From: Lepus europaeus
Taxonomy: Eukaryota > Chordata > Mammalia > Lagomorpha > Leporidae
Length of the DNA: 64,000 bases
Direction of reading: 5' to 3'
Assembly: GCF_033115175.1 (NCBI RefSeq)
Contig: NC_084837.1
Span: 88,982,966-89,046,965 of the forward strand
Below are positions 25,917-37,254 of the stretch, in pieces. The translations under genes were made by a program, and so were the position numbers. Below the pieces are notes generated by a model, which was not told the DNA's origin, did not search any database, and worked only from the letters and a program-made list of their open reading frames with translations. The first letter of the stretch is position 1, and each line of letters starts with the position of its first letter.

Positions 25917-25960
25917 AGAAAGCTAATAATCTTATGCTCTGTATAGTTTATGGTAAAAAT
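25902..25960 (+). repeat. Source of the direct 59-bp patch
   Basis: CTGCTGTGTATCCCG plus the L1 right target-site duplication and 27 bp of flank. It is matched at 25,331-25,389 with a single C/T difference (25,380). Confidence 0.92.
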
Positions 25961-26044
25961 AACTGAAAAATATTCATTGTCCAGATTTGGATGGATAAAA
26001 TTATAAAAATTCAGAAGAGTGGGAAGAGAGAGAGGCTAGCAGCA

Positions 26045-26195
26045 GTCAGAAAACTTGGATTCCAGGCCTGTCTCTGTGCAGATATATGATCCTAGACACA
26101 TGCATTAGTCTCCTTACACCTCAGTTCTGATCTGTACAACAAGGGGTTGTTACATATGGCCATGAAGAGCCCTGGAAGTCTGTGACTTTATGAAG
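26045..26195 (+). mobile_element. MIR SINE fragment
   Basis: CTTGGATTCCAGGCCTGTCTCTG, then a CACCTCAGTTCTGATCTGTACAAC run in MIR order. Confidence 0.65.
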
Positions 26196-27344
26196 TAAAA
26201 AAGCATTCTTTTGCCTCTCAATATTAACTTGGAAGTAGCCAAACTTAAGTATTTTTTAAAATTACTTAATAGCAAAATAAGAACTTTAAATTTCAGAACC
26301 TTTTAAGAGTCGGAAGGCTGTGAGTTTATGATTGAGTTTCAGGCTAATTACAGTAAACTGGAAAGACTTTTGTTCAGTATTTTCTTATGTACAATGGAGA
26401 ATTTAGTCAACTAACAAAGCAGTTCGTGTATTCCACTGCTTACAGTTTTCAGGGAGTTAGAAATATTAATCTACACAATTAGAAAAATAATTCATTTGTG
26501 TTTGTTCAAAGTAGTCTGCACATTAACACTGCTCAAAAACTTGGATGATTTTTATATTGTGGCTTTAAAAAAACTCTCAAGTTTGGCCTAGTTTAATGCT
26601 TTATTAAAATTCTGCCCACACATACCCACTGTACAACTATTCTCAGAGAAAAGAATTATATAAATCTTTTCTTGTTTGCCAGGTTTCTGATCTCTGGGGT
26701 TCAGGACATGGAAGTAGTAGTAGATAGTTGTTGAAGCTGGCTGTACCATCTATGATTTTACTGATGCTGCAAAATATTGGACATGGAAGGAATAAATGAA
26801 CTGACCTACAAGACTGATTTTTCTTGAACTTCAGGGATGCAGAAATTAGAAACATAGATTTACATGACATAAAGCAAACCATTCTTGGAGGCACAATAAG
26901 TATAGTTTCAATAGTCTAATAGGTTGGCAACTGTGGAATAATAGGTAAAACAGAAAAAAAAAATCTCATGGCATTGGTCATTAGACTAGACTATTCCAGG
27001 AAGTTCCAGAAACAAAACTATAGCCTCAAGAATAAACATCAACAATGAGAAAGTCTTATGCCTTGGAGATGAGAATTTATTTTTAATACACAACCAAGAA
27101 AACTTGAAATATGTGAAATTCTTTGGATATCTATTTATAAATCTCAAGGTACACTGGTATCATAGAAACACAAAATGAATTTCACAATAAACTTCTGACT
27201 TATATTACATGAGATATTTCTGGATTTAAAAATCTAGGTGGAAAGGGGTAATTTTAGCATGGGGAAAGCAGGGTTTTTGTTTTTCCATTTAATTTTTCGG
27301 CTCTTCTTTCACTTCTCCATTGTTCACCAAGGCAATATGCTAAG

Positions 27345-27545
27345 CACATGAATTTAGCGGCAGATGAAGGCATGCATTTAAACCCTAGTTCTGCCACTTA
27401 CTGTGTTATGCTTTCTTTGTACCTCAGTTTCTACATCTGTACAGTGGGTATAATAATACTTAGCTTACAGAATAGTGAATGGGTAAATAATAGCTAACGT
27501 TTACTAAGGGCTTAATATGTGCAAGGTAATATTTTAAAAAGTACT
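27345..27545 (+). mobile_element. MIR SINE, 5' part (split by a CSINE)
   Basis: AACCCTAGTTCTGCCACTTACTG, then TACCTCAGTTTCTACATCTGTACAGTGGGTATAATAAT, is a good MIR. It continues at about 27,897 after the inserted CSINE. Confidence 0.85.
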
Positions 27546-27547
27546 GA

Positions 27548-27896
27548 AGGGGATGGTGTTGTGGTGTTAGCGGGTTAAGCCGCCACCTTCAACACCAGCA
27601 CCCCATATGGGCACCACTTCAAGTCCCAGCTCCTCCACTTCCACCAGCTCCCTGCTAATGTGCCTGGGAAAACAGTATAAAATGGCCCAAGTCCTTGGGC
27701 CCCTGCAGCCGCGTGGGAGACCCGGAAGAAACTCCTGGCTCCTTGCTTCAGATCGGCATAGCTCTGGCTGCTGCAGCCAATTGGGGAGTGAACCAGTGGA
27801 TGGAAGACCTCTCTCTCTCTGCCTCTCCTTTTCTCTCTGTGTAACTCTGACTTTCAAATAAATAAATAAATCTTTAAAACAAACAAACAAAAAAAG
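27548..27896 (+). mobile_element. CSINE type A (+), inserted in the MIR
   Basis: GGGGATGGTGTTGTGGTG start; tail TGACTTTCAAATAAATAAATAAATCTTT with (AAAC)n. Confidence 0.9.
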
Positions 27897-27985
27897 AATA
27901 AACTATAACTCAGAGATTAAGTGACTAGTCCAAACTCATAGAACTGGAACCAGAACTGGAAATCTAGGGTCCTCTAAATTCCATA
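27897..27985 (+). mobile_element. MIR SINE, 3' part
   Basis: AACTCAGAGATTAAGTGACTAGTCC and ACTGGAACCAGAACTGGAAATCTAGG complete the MIR begun at 27,345. Confidence 0.75.
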
Positions 27986-28301
27986 GTCTTCCCATTAAGC
28001 CCAGAGGTCCTGTACCATGTAAGGGTAAGACAGGCACAGTGTCTCAGACAATGTCTTGACGTGCAAATACTGAATATGACAACAAATTTGGTTCAAATGC
28101 AAAAGATGTTTTTTAGTGATACATACTTTTGTTAGTAATCCTTCATTACAGGTCTGGTTCAGATTGTGATTTTCATCGAACTAAGGTGAACAACTCAGGA
28201 CCGAATAACCAGTAATACTCCATTTCAATGCCACTCATTAACCGATCCCAGCCCACCAGCCCTGTAATGCCTGGAAGTGCTGATCACATAAAACTCACTG
28301 C

Positions 28302-28525
28302 AGGGGGCAAGCATTTAGCCTAGCAATTAAGACACCAGAGCCCCACATCAGAGTGGGTTCAGTAACTGGCTCTGGCTCCTGACTCCAGCTTCCTACAAAA
28401 ACAGACTCAGCGAAGGCTCAAGTGAATGGGTCTCTACCACCCGCCTGTCAGACCTGGAGTGAGCCCCAGGTCCCAGCTCCAGGTGGGCCCAGCCTTGGCA
28501 GTACAGACATCTGGGGACTTCCAGG
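28302..28525 (+). mobile_element. Older C-type SINE (+), 3' truncated
   Basis: GGGGGCAAGCATTTAGCCTAGCAATTAAG start, of the same old variant as at 10,220. The tail is degraded beyond the CATCTGGGGA motif. Confidence 0.7.
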
Positions 28526-28947
28526 ACGACTAATTTGAGCAATTTCCCTTCATTTACTTGTTTCTGGACAACTTGGAGGGGGCATCTTCAACAATGTCTC
28601 ATCATTTTACGCATATATTATTCCCTCCTATCTTTAATTTTTCACAGTTCTCTCTTCCCCTTTTCTCCTCTGTCTCTCTCCCTTTCCAACTCTCTCTTAA
28701 ATAACTAACTCATGGCAGACAGGGTAGGCCCCACTGTTCCTCAAGTACATGTACAGCAGAGTTCCCCAATCACTGAGCTACGATGTTGGAGGCTGCAGAG
28801 TTCTTTAGGGTGAATGTGTGTGCAGGGTGTGTCTGGCTTCAACCCACAAGATGCCTGCAGCACTGCCAGATGGCCCTGGTCAAGAACTGCTAATACGGGT
28901 CATACCATACTGTGTGGGTAAAAAATTCTTTTAAATATTCCATCAGA

Positions 28948-29262
28948 GGGGCCAGCGTTGTAGCACAGCAGGTTCAGCTGCTGCCTATGAAGCTGGCATC
29001 CCATATGGGTGCCGGTTCAAGTCCCAGCTGCTCCACTTCCAATCCAGCTCCCTGATAATGCACCTCGGAAAGCAACAGAGGGTGGCCCAAGTATGTGGGC
29101 CCCTGCCACCTATGTGAGAGAGCCTGATTGAGTTCTAGGCTCCCGGCTTCAGCCTGGCCGAGCCAAGGGCATTCTGGCCATTTGGGGAGTGAACCAGCAG
29201 ATGGAAGATTTGTCTCTAACTCTCTGTCACCAGCAAATAAATAAATGTTTTTTAAAAAAAAA
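28948..29262 (+). mobile_element. CSINE type A (+)
   Basis: GGGGCCAGCGTTGTAGCAC start. Target-site duplication ATTCCATCAGA on the left, AATCCATCAGA on the right. Confidence 0.92.
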
Positions 29263-29360
29263 TCCATCAGAAATGATTTTCCTAGAATCAGGGAAATAAA
29301 CCTATACTATTACGTTCCACTTTTATTTGGTAAACTGAAATTTTTTCTGAAATCACAAAA

Positions 29361-29687
29361 CGCCGGCGCTGTGGCTCACTTGGCTAATCCTCTGCCTGTG
29401 GTGCTGGTACCCTGGGTTCTAGTCCCGGTTGGGGCACCGGTTCTGTCCCGGTTGCTCCTCTTCCAGTCCAGCTCTTTGCTGTGGCCTGGGAGGGCAGCGG
29501 AGGATGGCCCAAGTCCTTGGGCCCTGCACCTGCATGGGAGACCAGGAGTAGTACCTGGCTCCTGGCTTCGGACTGGCACAGCGCGCTAGCTGTAGTGGCC
29601 ATTTGGGGGGTGAACCAACGGAAGGAAGACCTTTTTCTCTATCTCTCTCTCTCTCACTGTCTAACTCTGCCTGTCAAAAAAAGAAAA
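29361..29687 (+). mobile_element. CSINE type B (+)
   Basis: GGCTCACTTGGCTAATCC, GGGTTCTAGTCCCGG and CTCTGCCTGTC(A)n mark type B. A perfect 13-bp duplication GAAATCACAAAAC flanks it (29,349 and 29,688). Confidence 0.94.
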
Positions 29688-29787
29688 GAAATCACAAAAC
29701 AATCAGAAGAATCAATGTATTTTCCTTCACTAAACCACTGCTGGAAAAGGGCAGAACTTCTAAGTTTGTTATAAAAGCAGCTTCTCT

Positions 29788-30112
29788 AGGGCCGGCGCGG
29801 TGGCGTAGCAGGCAAGCCACCGCCTGCAGTGCAGCACCCCATAAGGGTGCTGAGTTCCGGCTGCCGCACTTCCGATCCAGCTCTCTGCTGCGGCCTGGGA
29901 AAGCAGTAGGAGATGGGCCAAGTCCTTGGGCCCCTATACCTGCATGGGAGATCTGGAAGAAGCTCCTGGCTCCTGACTTCTGATTAGCCCAGTGCTGGCC
30001 GTTGCGGCCATTATGGGAGTAAACCAGCAGATGGAAGACCTGCCTCTTTCTCTGCCTCTCTGTAACTCTGCCTTTCAAATAAATAAATAAATCTTTAATA
30101 ATAATTTAAAAA
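29788..30112 (+). mobile_element. CSINE type A (+)
   Basis: GGGCCGGCGCGGTGGCGTAG start, A-tail with (AAT)n; low divergence. Confidence 0.93.
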
Positions 30113-30408
30113 AAGCTCTTTCTCAAGGACACAGGCCTAAGGACTGTACCTGGTTCCACACTGGGGTTCAGACACAAGAAGGAGAATCTCTGCTCTCCCT
30201 CTGACACCTGGGACACCTGCTGATAAGGCAAGAACTATTTCTGCTAATCCTTGAACAGGTAAAGAACACGACCAGGAAGTAACAGACTGTTCATCTTCTC
30301 CTGATTACGAGTATCTTCACCGTAGAGAACAAAGAAGAACATTAAATTACCAGCTAAAGATACCAATTAGTAATTTGGTAAATGTCTCCCTGAGATTTTC
30401 TACTATAA

Positions 30409-30423
30409 ACACACATACACACA

Positions 30424-30458
<35 letters not shown>

Positions 30459-30475
30459 TCTCTCCCTCCCTCTGT
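30409..30475 (+). repeat. (AC)n(TC)n microsatellite
   Basis: ACACACATACACACACAC followed by a TC dinucleotide run and degraded TCTCCCTCCC. Confidence 0.95.
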
Positions 30476-33330
30476 TCATAAACTGAACCAAACATCAGAA
30501 TAGAACCCAAAATCGTAAAGGAAAGTTTTACACTGACTCTGGTAAGGGTCCATTGTAAGGTCCTTCCTATCTCCAGAGCCTAAGGCACGCTCTTGACAAT
30601 TCCAAAAGAATGCTTAGAATTAAAAGAAAAATCATTCAGAAACAGGCATAGGAAATAGTGAGAGCAACAAAACACGACTTGATCATGAATAAGAAGGTGC
30701 TTTCTCTCCTGTGGCTCATAACTGACTCTAGGAAGAACTAGAAAAAAGGAACAGCCCCAAAATGTTGTGGCAAGGTGGCAGTAGGGGGTGGCGTGGGGGT
30801 GTGCCTCGGGGGTGACTAATGGGAGGAGACTTCCCATGCTCACTTGCTTACTTGGAGGGTGACATTTTCAACAGTCTCATCACTCTATTCAGCCACTATT
30901 CCTTCCTATCTTTAACGTTTCATGGTCCTCTCTTCCAGTCTTTAACAATGTGATCTCTTGTACCACCATATACCATGCTCACACTTGCCAACAGAAGTCA
31001 TCACATATCCTGTTGATTTTACTAGGAACCACAATATTCACAGACAACTGCCAGTGCTCCAGTTTTGTTTTTGTTTTTTGTTTTTTTGTTCCACTGTATT
31101 AGGCACTGGGTTAAAAAGATGAGCAGTTCATTCTGACTCAAAGAACTCAGTGTTGTAGAATATAGGTTGGTATAACTACATGGTCCTGGAGTTCTATACA
31201 TCCTGGAGACCAGAACGAGAGCTGCAGTGCAGACAGAGCCATGTTCCCAAGCCCTCTTTGCTAGCCATTCTTCCTCTCATTAGTCTGAAGTTCTTTTCTG
31301 TAACACAAGATTCAATATTTTACTCAATCATCCTTTTCATTCCTTAGAAAAGTTTTATATTAAGGGCATCTGTCTCCCACGTTCTCAGACAAGTAACCCA
31401 GGCATCACAGACAGACCCTGTGTGCTTGGCGCTAGTTCCTTATCACTGCTCTGTACACCAGCTGCAAACGGTTCCTGGAATCTGGGACTTCTGCCATGCA
31501 AGTTTATTACCAAGTGACATTAACAGATGATCAATTCTTTATATTTGTAATGGAAAAGACAAAACCTCTCTATGGAAGAATTGTTTTGACTACTAAAATT
31601 CTACTTAATCCTTACCTGCTTCATTGGGGATAAAGCTGTAATAGATAAACTGAAAGCAAGCCCTGAGGGCTTCTGAAATCCAGTCTCTGCAATGACTGCT
31701 TATCTCTGGGGGGAACAGAGCCACAACTTGGTACCATTTGTTTAGTCTAATCCCGCCTCCACTGATTGGGAACAGCGGGAGGTCACAGGATTTCCCTTCC
31801 TTGCCCTGTACTCTTGTGGCCTTCGTTCAAAGACCCACTAAACACCCCAGCGCCACCTGTGCGTTCTAACCTCCCCACTGAACTCACAGTGCTCAACTGA
31901 CAAAGCTGGGGAAGGGAGCCTTGCGCTAAGATGGGAAGGACACTGTAAACAAGGACACTGTGCGTGTTACCTTCTTATGTGAAACCACAACTTCGTCTGA
32001 AAAAAACAGAAGGCAAAGGACGAAAACTCATCCAGCTTCTACTAACCGTCTTCTTTTCCTTGTTCCTAACACCAACTCTTAGCACAGGCACTGTGAAGTT
32101 CAAGGTACTGTCCTGAGCACGGCTGGGTCACGCGATCTTAACAAAGCACCTTGCACCTAGGCTTTCTGATGCTCTGGACAACGGAAGAGAAGATAACCTC
32201 ACTGGAGACACACAGGGGAGCCAGCGAGGAATCAACTTTCAAAAACTTATCACACCTGGCGCTTACCCCAGGGTTTTTCCCTGCACGGAGATGACAGGAA
32301 AGGGACATTACCAGCTTATACATGACAGACCCCAATGACTGGTTTCCACAGTCACAAGCGAGGCTCTCATGGGCTGTGGGTAAGTCAGCTAGGCAGCCAG
32401 ATTTTACTCACATTCCTTTCCTGAAACTACAAGCCAGATTTCCAGGTAGGGAAATGGAAGAAGAGTGCCGGGGGTGTTCTGCACAGCAGGCATGCTGGGG
32501 CTGGAGACGGCAGGAAGTGCCACCCAACTGCAAAGGCAGGCCTAACCGCTTCACTTCCTGGCCCAGTTGAGGTCAGGCCTTTAAAGCACAGTGGAAACTC
32601 TGACTTCCCTAGAGGTCTGACCTTCACAGTGAACACAGTGGCATCTGGGGATTTCCTCTGGGGTACAGCTTAACAATTCTTAAGCTCCGCATTTCTCAAC
32701 CACTTCATTATGCCCTAACCCCACTCCCAGAAGCCTCTAAAGACTTTTTTTTTGCCTCTAATCATGCCACACCCTCCCCATTGAAATAGTAATACCACAC
32801 ATATACTGCTGCCCTTATGTCCTGTGCATGTATCTGTGCTTTTTACTTAAAAAGAGCAGGATTTTCTGGCCTCCAGGATTCAGTTAGGATTGCCCTTTGC
32901 GGGGGGGACACTGCCTCTGATCTGAGAGTGCATGCTTCAGCTTAGGAAACAGACACCGGTGCCAAGGAGATACAACTACGTCATCAGTTAACCGGGAAGT
33001 TACACTTACCTCTTTCCAGTATTATCATTTGCCTAAAAGTGTAGTACTATAAATTAACCTGTCTGCTCTAAAAGCTGATATTAAATAACATGAAGGTGCT
33101 AACTACACACTATGTACAAATAAGTCATAACTCAAACTGAAGAGAATGATTTCTTATGATCCCAAGTAGAATCATTAAAAATTAATATAAGCTATAGATC
33201 ACTAAAAAGTAATACATAAGTATTTATCACTATCAGGGGCCTTATCTGCACTTTGGATTAAGTACAAAAGCAATGTGATAAAGATAGTAACAACACCTCT
33301 GCAGATACCCTTCTCAAAAGGATTTGTTTA

Positions 33331-33645
33331 GGGGCCAGCACTGTGGCATAAAGCCATCTGCAGTGCCAGCATCCCATATGGGTGCCGGTTCGAATCACAA
33401 CTGCTCACTTCTGGTCCAGCTCCCTGCCATGGCTTGGAAAAGCAGTAGAGCATGGTCCAAGACCCTGCACCTGTGTGGGAGACCCAGCAGAAGCTCCTGG
33501 CTTCAGATTGGCCCAGCTCCAGCCATTGCAGCCATTTGGGGAGTGAACCAGCAGATGGAAGACCTCTCTTTCTCTGCCTCTGCCTCTCTATAACTCTGCC
33601 TTTCAAATAAATAAATCTCTTAAAAATAAAATAAAATAAAAGGGT
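33331..33645 (+). mobile_element. CSINE type A (+)
   Basis: GGGGCCAGCACTGTGGC start; tail with AATAAATAAATCTCTT and an (AAAAT)n extension. Confidence 0.92.
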
Positions 33646-33829
33646 TCATTTAAAGGCAGGCAGTAAGCCCTAAATCTCAAACACAATACTTGGAGTCGGT
33701 CTCATTAAAATCTTACTCATACCAGAGCCTCTTGACTAAAGGGTTCTATGGCCAACCAGCTCATCTGGCTCTGCCGACGGCCTATCATGCAACCTGGGTA
33801 AATTACTTAACAGCCATGTGACCATTTCT

Positions 33830-33990
33830 ATAACTGGGCCATAATGTAAACCAACATGCTGTAATGGAAAAAGACACAACAGTGCCATCTGGTCCCACCT
33901 TAGCTACTAACTCCCTGTGAGAACGTGGGCATGTCACTTCTCCCGGGGCCTCTATCACCTATTTATAAAAGGAGAAAGCTGGAGCAGATG
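33830..33990 (+). mobile_element. MIR SINE fragment
   Basis: TTAGCTACTAACTCCCTGTGAGAACGTGGGCATGTCACTTCTCC then TCACCTATTTATAAAAGGAG, in MIR order. Confidence 0.75.
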
Positions 33991-34441
33991 CAAGCATGAA
34001 AGTTCTGTGTCCCGAGTGCTCTCACCTTGCTAATGCACAGACACTGTCATGGCAAACTAAGTAACGTCCTTTATTAAGTTCTCCAGAACACGAGAACAGG
34101 GAATCTGGGTTCACCTAAACCAGTAGAAAGCCTGGTAGAAAAAAAATATTGTGCAGAAAAATCTGGGGACAAACATTATGGCCGCTCTCCAAACTATCAG
34201 CCTCAGAAGTTTAGGCCAAGAACGTCCCCAGCTTGCATCGCACACAACTGTTATCCATGAGAATTCACTGTGGCCCCTAACTGCTTTATGCCTCAATCAT
34301 CTCTGAAGGGAAGCTACTGCCTAAATTACCGCTTGCTATGCTCAGTGAGGCCTCCGTTTTATGTATAACCGGCAAACAGTGTTAGCCTTAGGGAACACCC
34401 CTGAGTTACCGCAATCTGAGATTTGGGAAACCAAGTCCTTT

Positions 34442-34798
34442 CTTCTTCTTTTTTTATTTTTATTTATTTATTTATTTATTTATTTTGACAGGCAGAGTGG
34501 AGAGTGAGAGAGAGACAGAGAAAGGTCTTCCTTTTTGCCACTGGTTCACCCTCCAATGGCCGCTGCGGCCGGCGCATCGCACTGATCTGAAGCCAGGAGC
34601 CAGGCGCTTCTCCTGGTCTCTCATGTGGGTGCAGGGCCCAAGGACTTGGGCCATCCTCCACTGCACTCCCGGGCCATAGCAGAGAGCTGACCTGGAAGAG
34701 GGGCAACCGGGACAGAATTCAGCGCCCCAACCAGGACTAGAACCCGGTGTGCTGGCGCCACAGGCAGAGGATTAGCTTATTGAGCCGCGGCGCCGGCC
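34442..34798 (-). mobile_element. CSINE type B (-), nested in a type A copy
   Basis: It ends GAGCCGCGGCGCCGGCC. It sits in the oligo-T (inverted tail) of the next copy, with CTTCTTCTTTTTTT on both sides as target-site duplication. Confidence 0.92.
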
Positions 34799-34864
34799 TC
34801 TTCTTCTTTTTTTAAAGATTTATTTATTTATTTGAAAGTCAGAATTACACACAGAGAGAAGGAG

Positions 34865-34899
<35 letters not shown>

Positions 34900-35187
34900 A
34901 GAAGAGAGACAAAGAGAGAGAGAGTGAAGTCTTCCATCTGCTGGTTCACTCCCCAATTGGCCACAATGACCGGAACTACGCTGATCCGAAGCCAGGAGCC
35001 AGGAGCTTCTTCCAGGTCTCCCACGTGGGTACAGGGGCCCAAGGACTTGGGCCATCCTCCACTGCTTTCCCAGGCCATAGCAGAGAGCTGGATTGGAAGT
35101 GCAGCAGCCAGCACACAAACCGGCACCCATATGGGGTGCTGCCACTGCAGGCAACGGCTTAACCCGCTACGCCACAGCACCGGCCCC
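34799..35187 (-). mobile_element. CSINE type A (-) with expanded (GA)n
   Basis: The tail AAAGATTTATTTATTTATTTGAAAGTC is followed by a long (GA)n tract (34,853-34,925) expanded from the element's CT-rich region. Its own target-site duplication AACCAAGTCCTT lies at about 34,429 and 35,188, outside the nested type B copy. Confidence 0.92.
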
Positions 35188-35679
35188 AACCAAGTCCTTA
35201 TTTGCCTTACGCATGCCCTACATTACGCAGTGCAATGAAGTCTCTTCTCAGATTTGGTGTTTCACACTTGCTACATCAGACGTCCCCCCTTCTTCCCATT
35301 CTCTTGACCACCGTCATTAAGTCATTTCCAGTTCCCTTGGAACTTCTTTAGGAAGAAAAGTGACCAGAGCAAAAGCTAGTCTCAGGGAGAAGACTCCACT
35401 GACAGACATGATGACACAAAGTAAAACAAATACTCTTTCCCCAAACTATCAGCATAAAAAAGCCATCCTCTCTCCCTGGACTGACAGAATTCCTTGATTT
35501 CTCTGTGCAACTAACTACTGCTAGGACTGCTGCACAAAGTACTGTGCTGTGGGGTGTTAAAGACACTCGGTCAAAAAGGGTGGGTGGCCATCCGGCAATG
35601 AATGCTCACGGTGAAACAGACTCGCGCAAAGGTTCCCAAGTTTTCTCTACAATAGAGCTGAGACTCTCACTGTGCACAT

Positions 35680-36190
35680 AAAGCTCCTTGCCCCCACTTT
35701 CCTCACCAGACCACCTAGTTCTTTCCTGCAGAAATTTTCAAGATGCTTTATTGTTGCTGTCTCCAATTTCTGTCCTACCAACCTCCCTTAAACGTACTCT
35801 GCTGAGTCTGCTCTTCAAGGTCACTGGTGACCTCCACGTGGCTAAAACCAATGGCCCCTTCTTACCTGACCTACCAGCAGCCTTTAGCATAGCTAAACCA
35901 CCCCTTCCACCTTGAAACACTCTTCACTTCGGCCTCTAGGACCCAACACCTCTGTGCGCAATCGTTCTCAGTCTCCTTGGTAGGTCTCCTCTTCTCCCTA
36001 ACGTCTTGATGTTGGAACACCCTTGGGCTGAATCCTTGGCCCTTGTGGTCTATTAGACTGACTCCGCTGGTGATCTCAGCCCGGCTCAAGGTTTTTAAAG
36101 CCATGTATATACCTCTCTTCCCCAAACTCCACACACCTCTACAACCAGCTACTTGAAGTGTCTAGGAGCCATCTGAAGCGAAGCGCATGT
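35680..36190 (+). mobile_element. L2 LINE fragment
   Basis: GTCACTGGTGACCTCCACGTGGCTAAAACCAATGG, CAGCCTTTAGCATAG and TTAAAGCCATGTATATACC correspond to the L2 ORF2 region. It is one of the better preserved L2 copies in the window. Its open frames are degraded. Confidence 0.8.
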
Positions 36191-36206
36191 CCAGGACTGA
36201 ATGATT

Positions 36207-36513
36207 GGGGGCAGCACTGTGGTATAGTGGGTAAAGCCTCTACCTCCAGTGCCAGCATCCCATGAGGGCACCAGTTCGAGTCTCGGCTGCTCCACTTCCC
36301 ATCCAGCTCTCTGCTATGGCCTGGCAATGCAGTGAAAGGTGCCCAAGTCACTGAGCCCCTCACTCACATGGGGGACCTGGAGGTTTCAGATCAGTCTAGC
36401 TCCGGCCATGGTAGCCATTTGGGGAGTGAACCAGCATATGGAAAACCTCTCTCTTTCTGTCTCTGCCTCTGTCTCTCCTGTAACTCTTTCAAATAAATAA
36501 ATCCTTAAAAAAA
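36207..36513 (+). mobile_element. CSINE type A (+), first of a triplet
   Basis: GGGGGCAGCACTGTGGTATAG start after ACTGAATGATTG, the shared left flank of the three-SINE cluster. It ends in a G-run after the A-tail (36,514-36,526). Confidence 0.9.
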
Positions 36514-36844
36514 AGGGGGGGGGGGTGCTGAGGCATAGCAGGTAAAGCTGCCGCCTGCAGTGCCAGCATCCCATATGGGTGCCGGTTCAAGACATGGCTG
36601 CTCCACTTCTGATCCAGCTCTCTGCTATGACCTGGGAAAGAAGCAGAAGATGGCCCAAGTCCTTGGGCCCCTGCACCTGCGTGGGAGACCCGGAAAAAGC
36701 TTCTGGCTCCTGGCTTCAGATTGGCACAGCTCCAGCTGTTGTGGCCATCTGGGGAGAGAACCAGCAGATGGAAGACCTCTCTGTCTCTCTGCCTCCGCTT
36801 CTCTGTAATTCTGCCTTTCAAATAAAATAAAATCTTTAAAAAAC
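36514..36844 (+). mobile_element. CSINE type A (+), second of a triplet
   Basis: The 5' end is a run of about ten G then TGCTGAGGCATAGCAGG, so the normal GGCCGGCGCTGTGGC start is altered. Tail AATAAAATAAAATCTTTAAAAAAC. Confidence 0.9.
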
Positions 36845-36853
36845 ACACTGAAT

Positions 36854-37180
36854 GGCCGGCGCCGCGGCTCACTAGGCTAATCCTCCGCCTTGCGGCGCCG
36901 GCACACCGGGTTCTAGTCCCGGTCGGGGCACCGATCCTGTCCCGGTTGCCCCTCTTCCAGGCCAGCTCTCTGCTGTGGCCAGGGAGTGCAGTGGAGGATG
37001 GCCCAAGTCCTTGGGCCCTGCACCCCATGGGAGACCAGGAGAAGCACCTGGCTCCTGCCATCGGATCAGCGCGCTGCGCTGGCCACAGCGCGCCTAACGC
37101 GGTGGCCATTGGAGGGTGAACCAACGGCAAAAGGAAGACCTTTCTCTCTGTCTCTCTCTCTCACTGTCCACTCTGCCTGT

Positions 37181-37219
<39 letters not shown>
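36854..37219 (+). mobile_element. CSINE type B (+), third of a triplet, long A-tail
   Basis: GGCCGGCGCCGCGGCTCACTAGG start. It ends CTGCCTGTC followed by a homopolymer of about 36 A. CACACTGAATG lies on both sides (36,843 and 37,222). Low divergence and the long tail suggest a young insertion. Confidence 0.93.
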
Positions 37220-37221
<2 letters not shown>

Positions 37222-37254
37222 ACACACTGAATGATTGATATGTGACCCTGCCCC

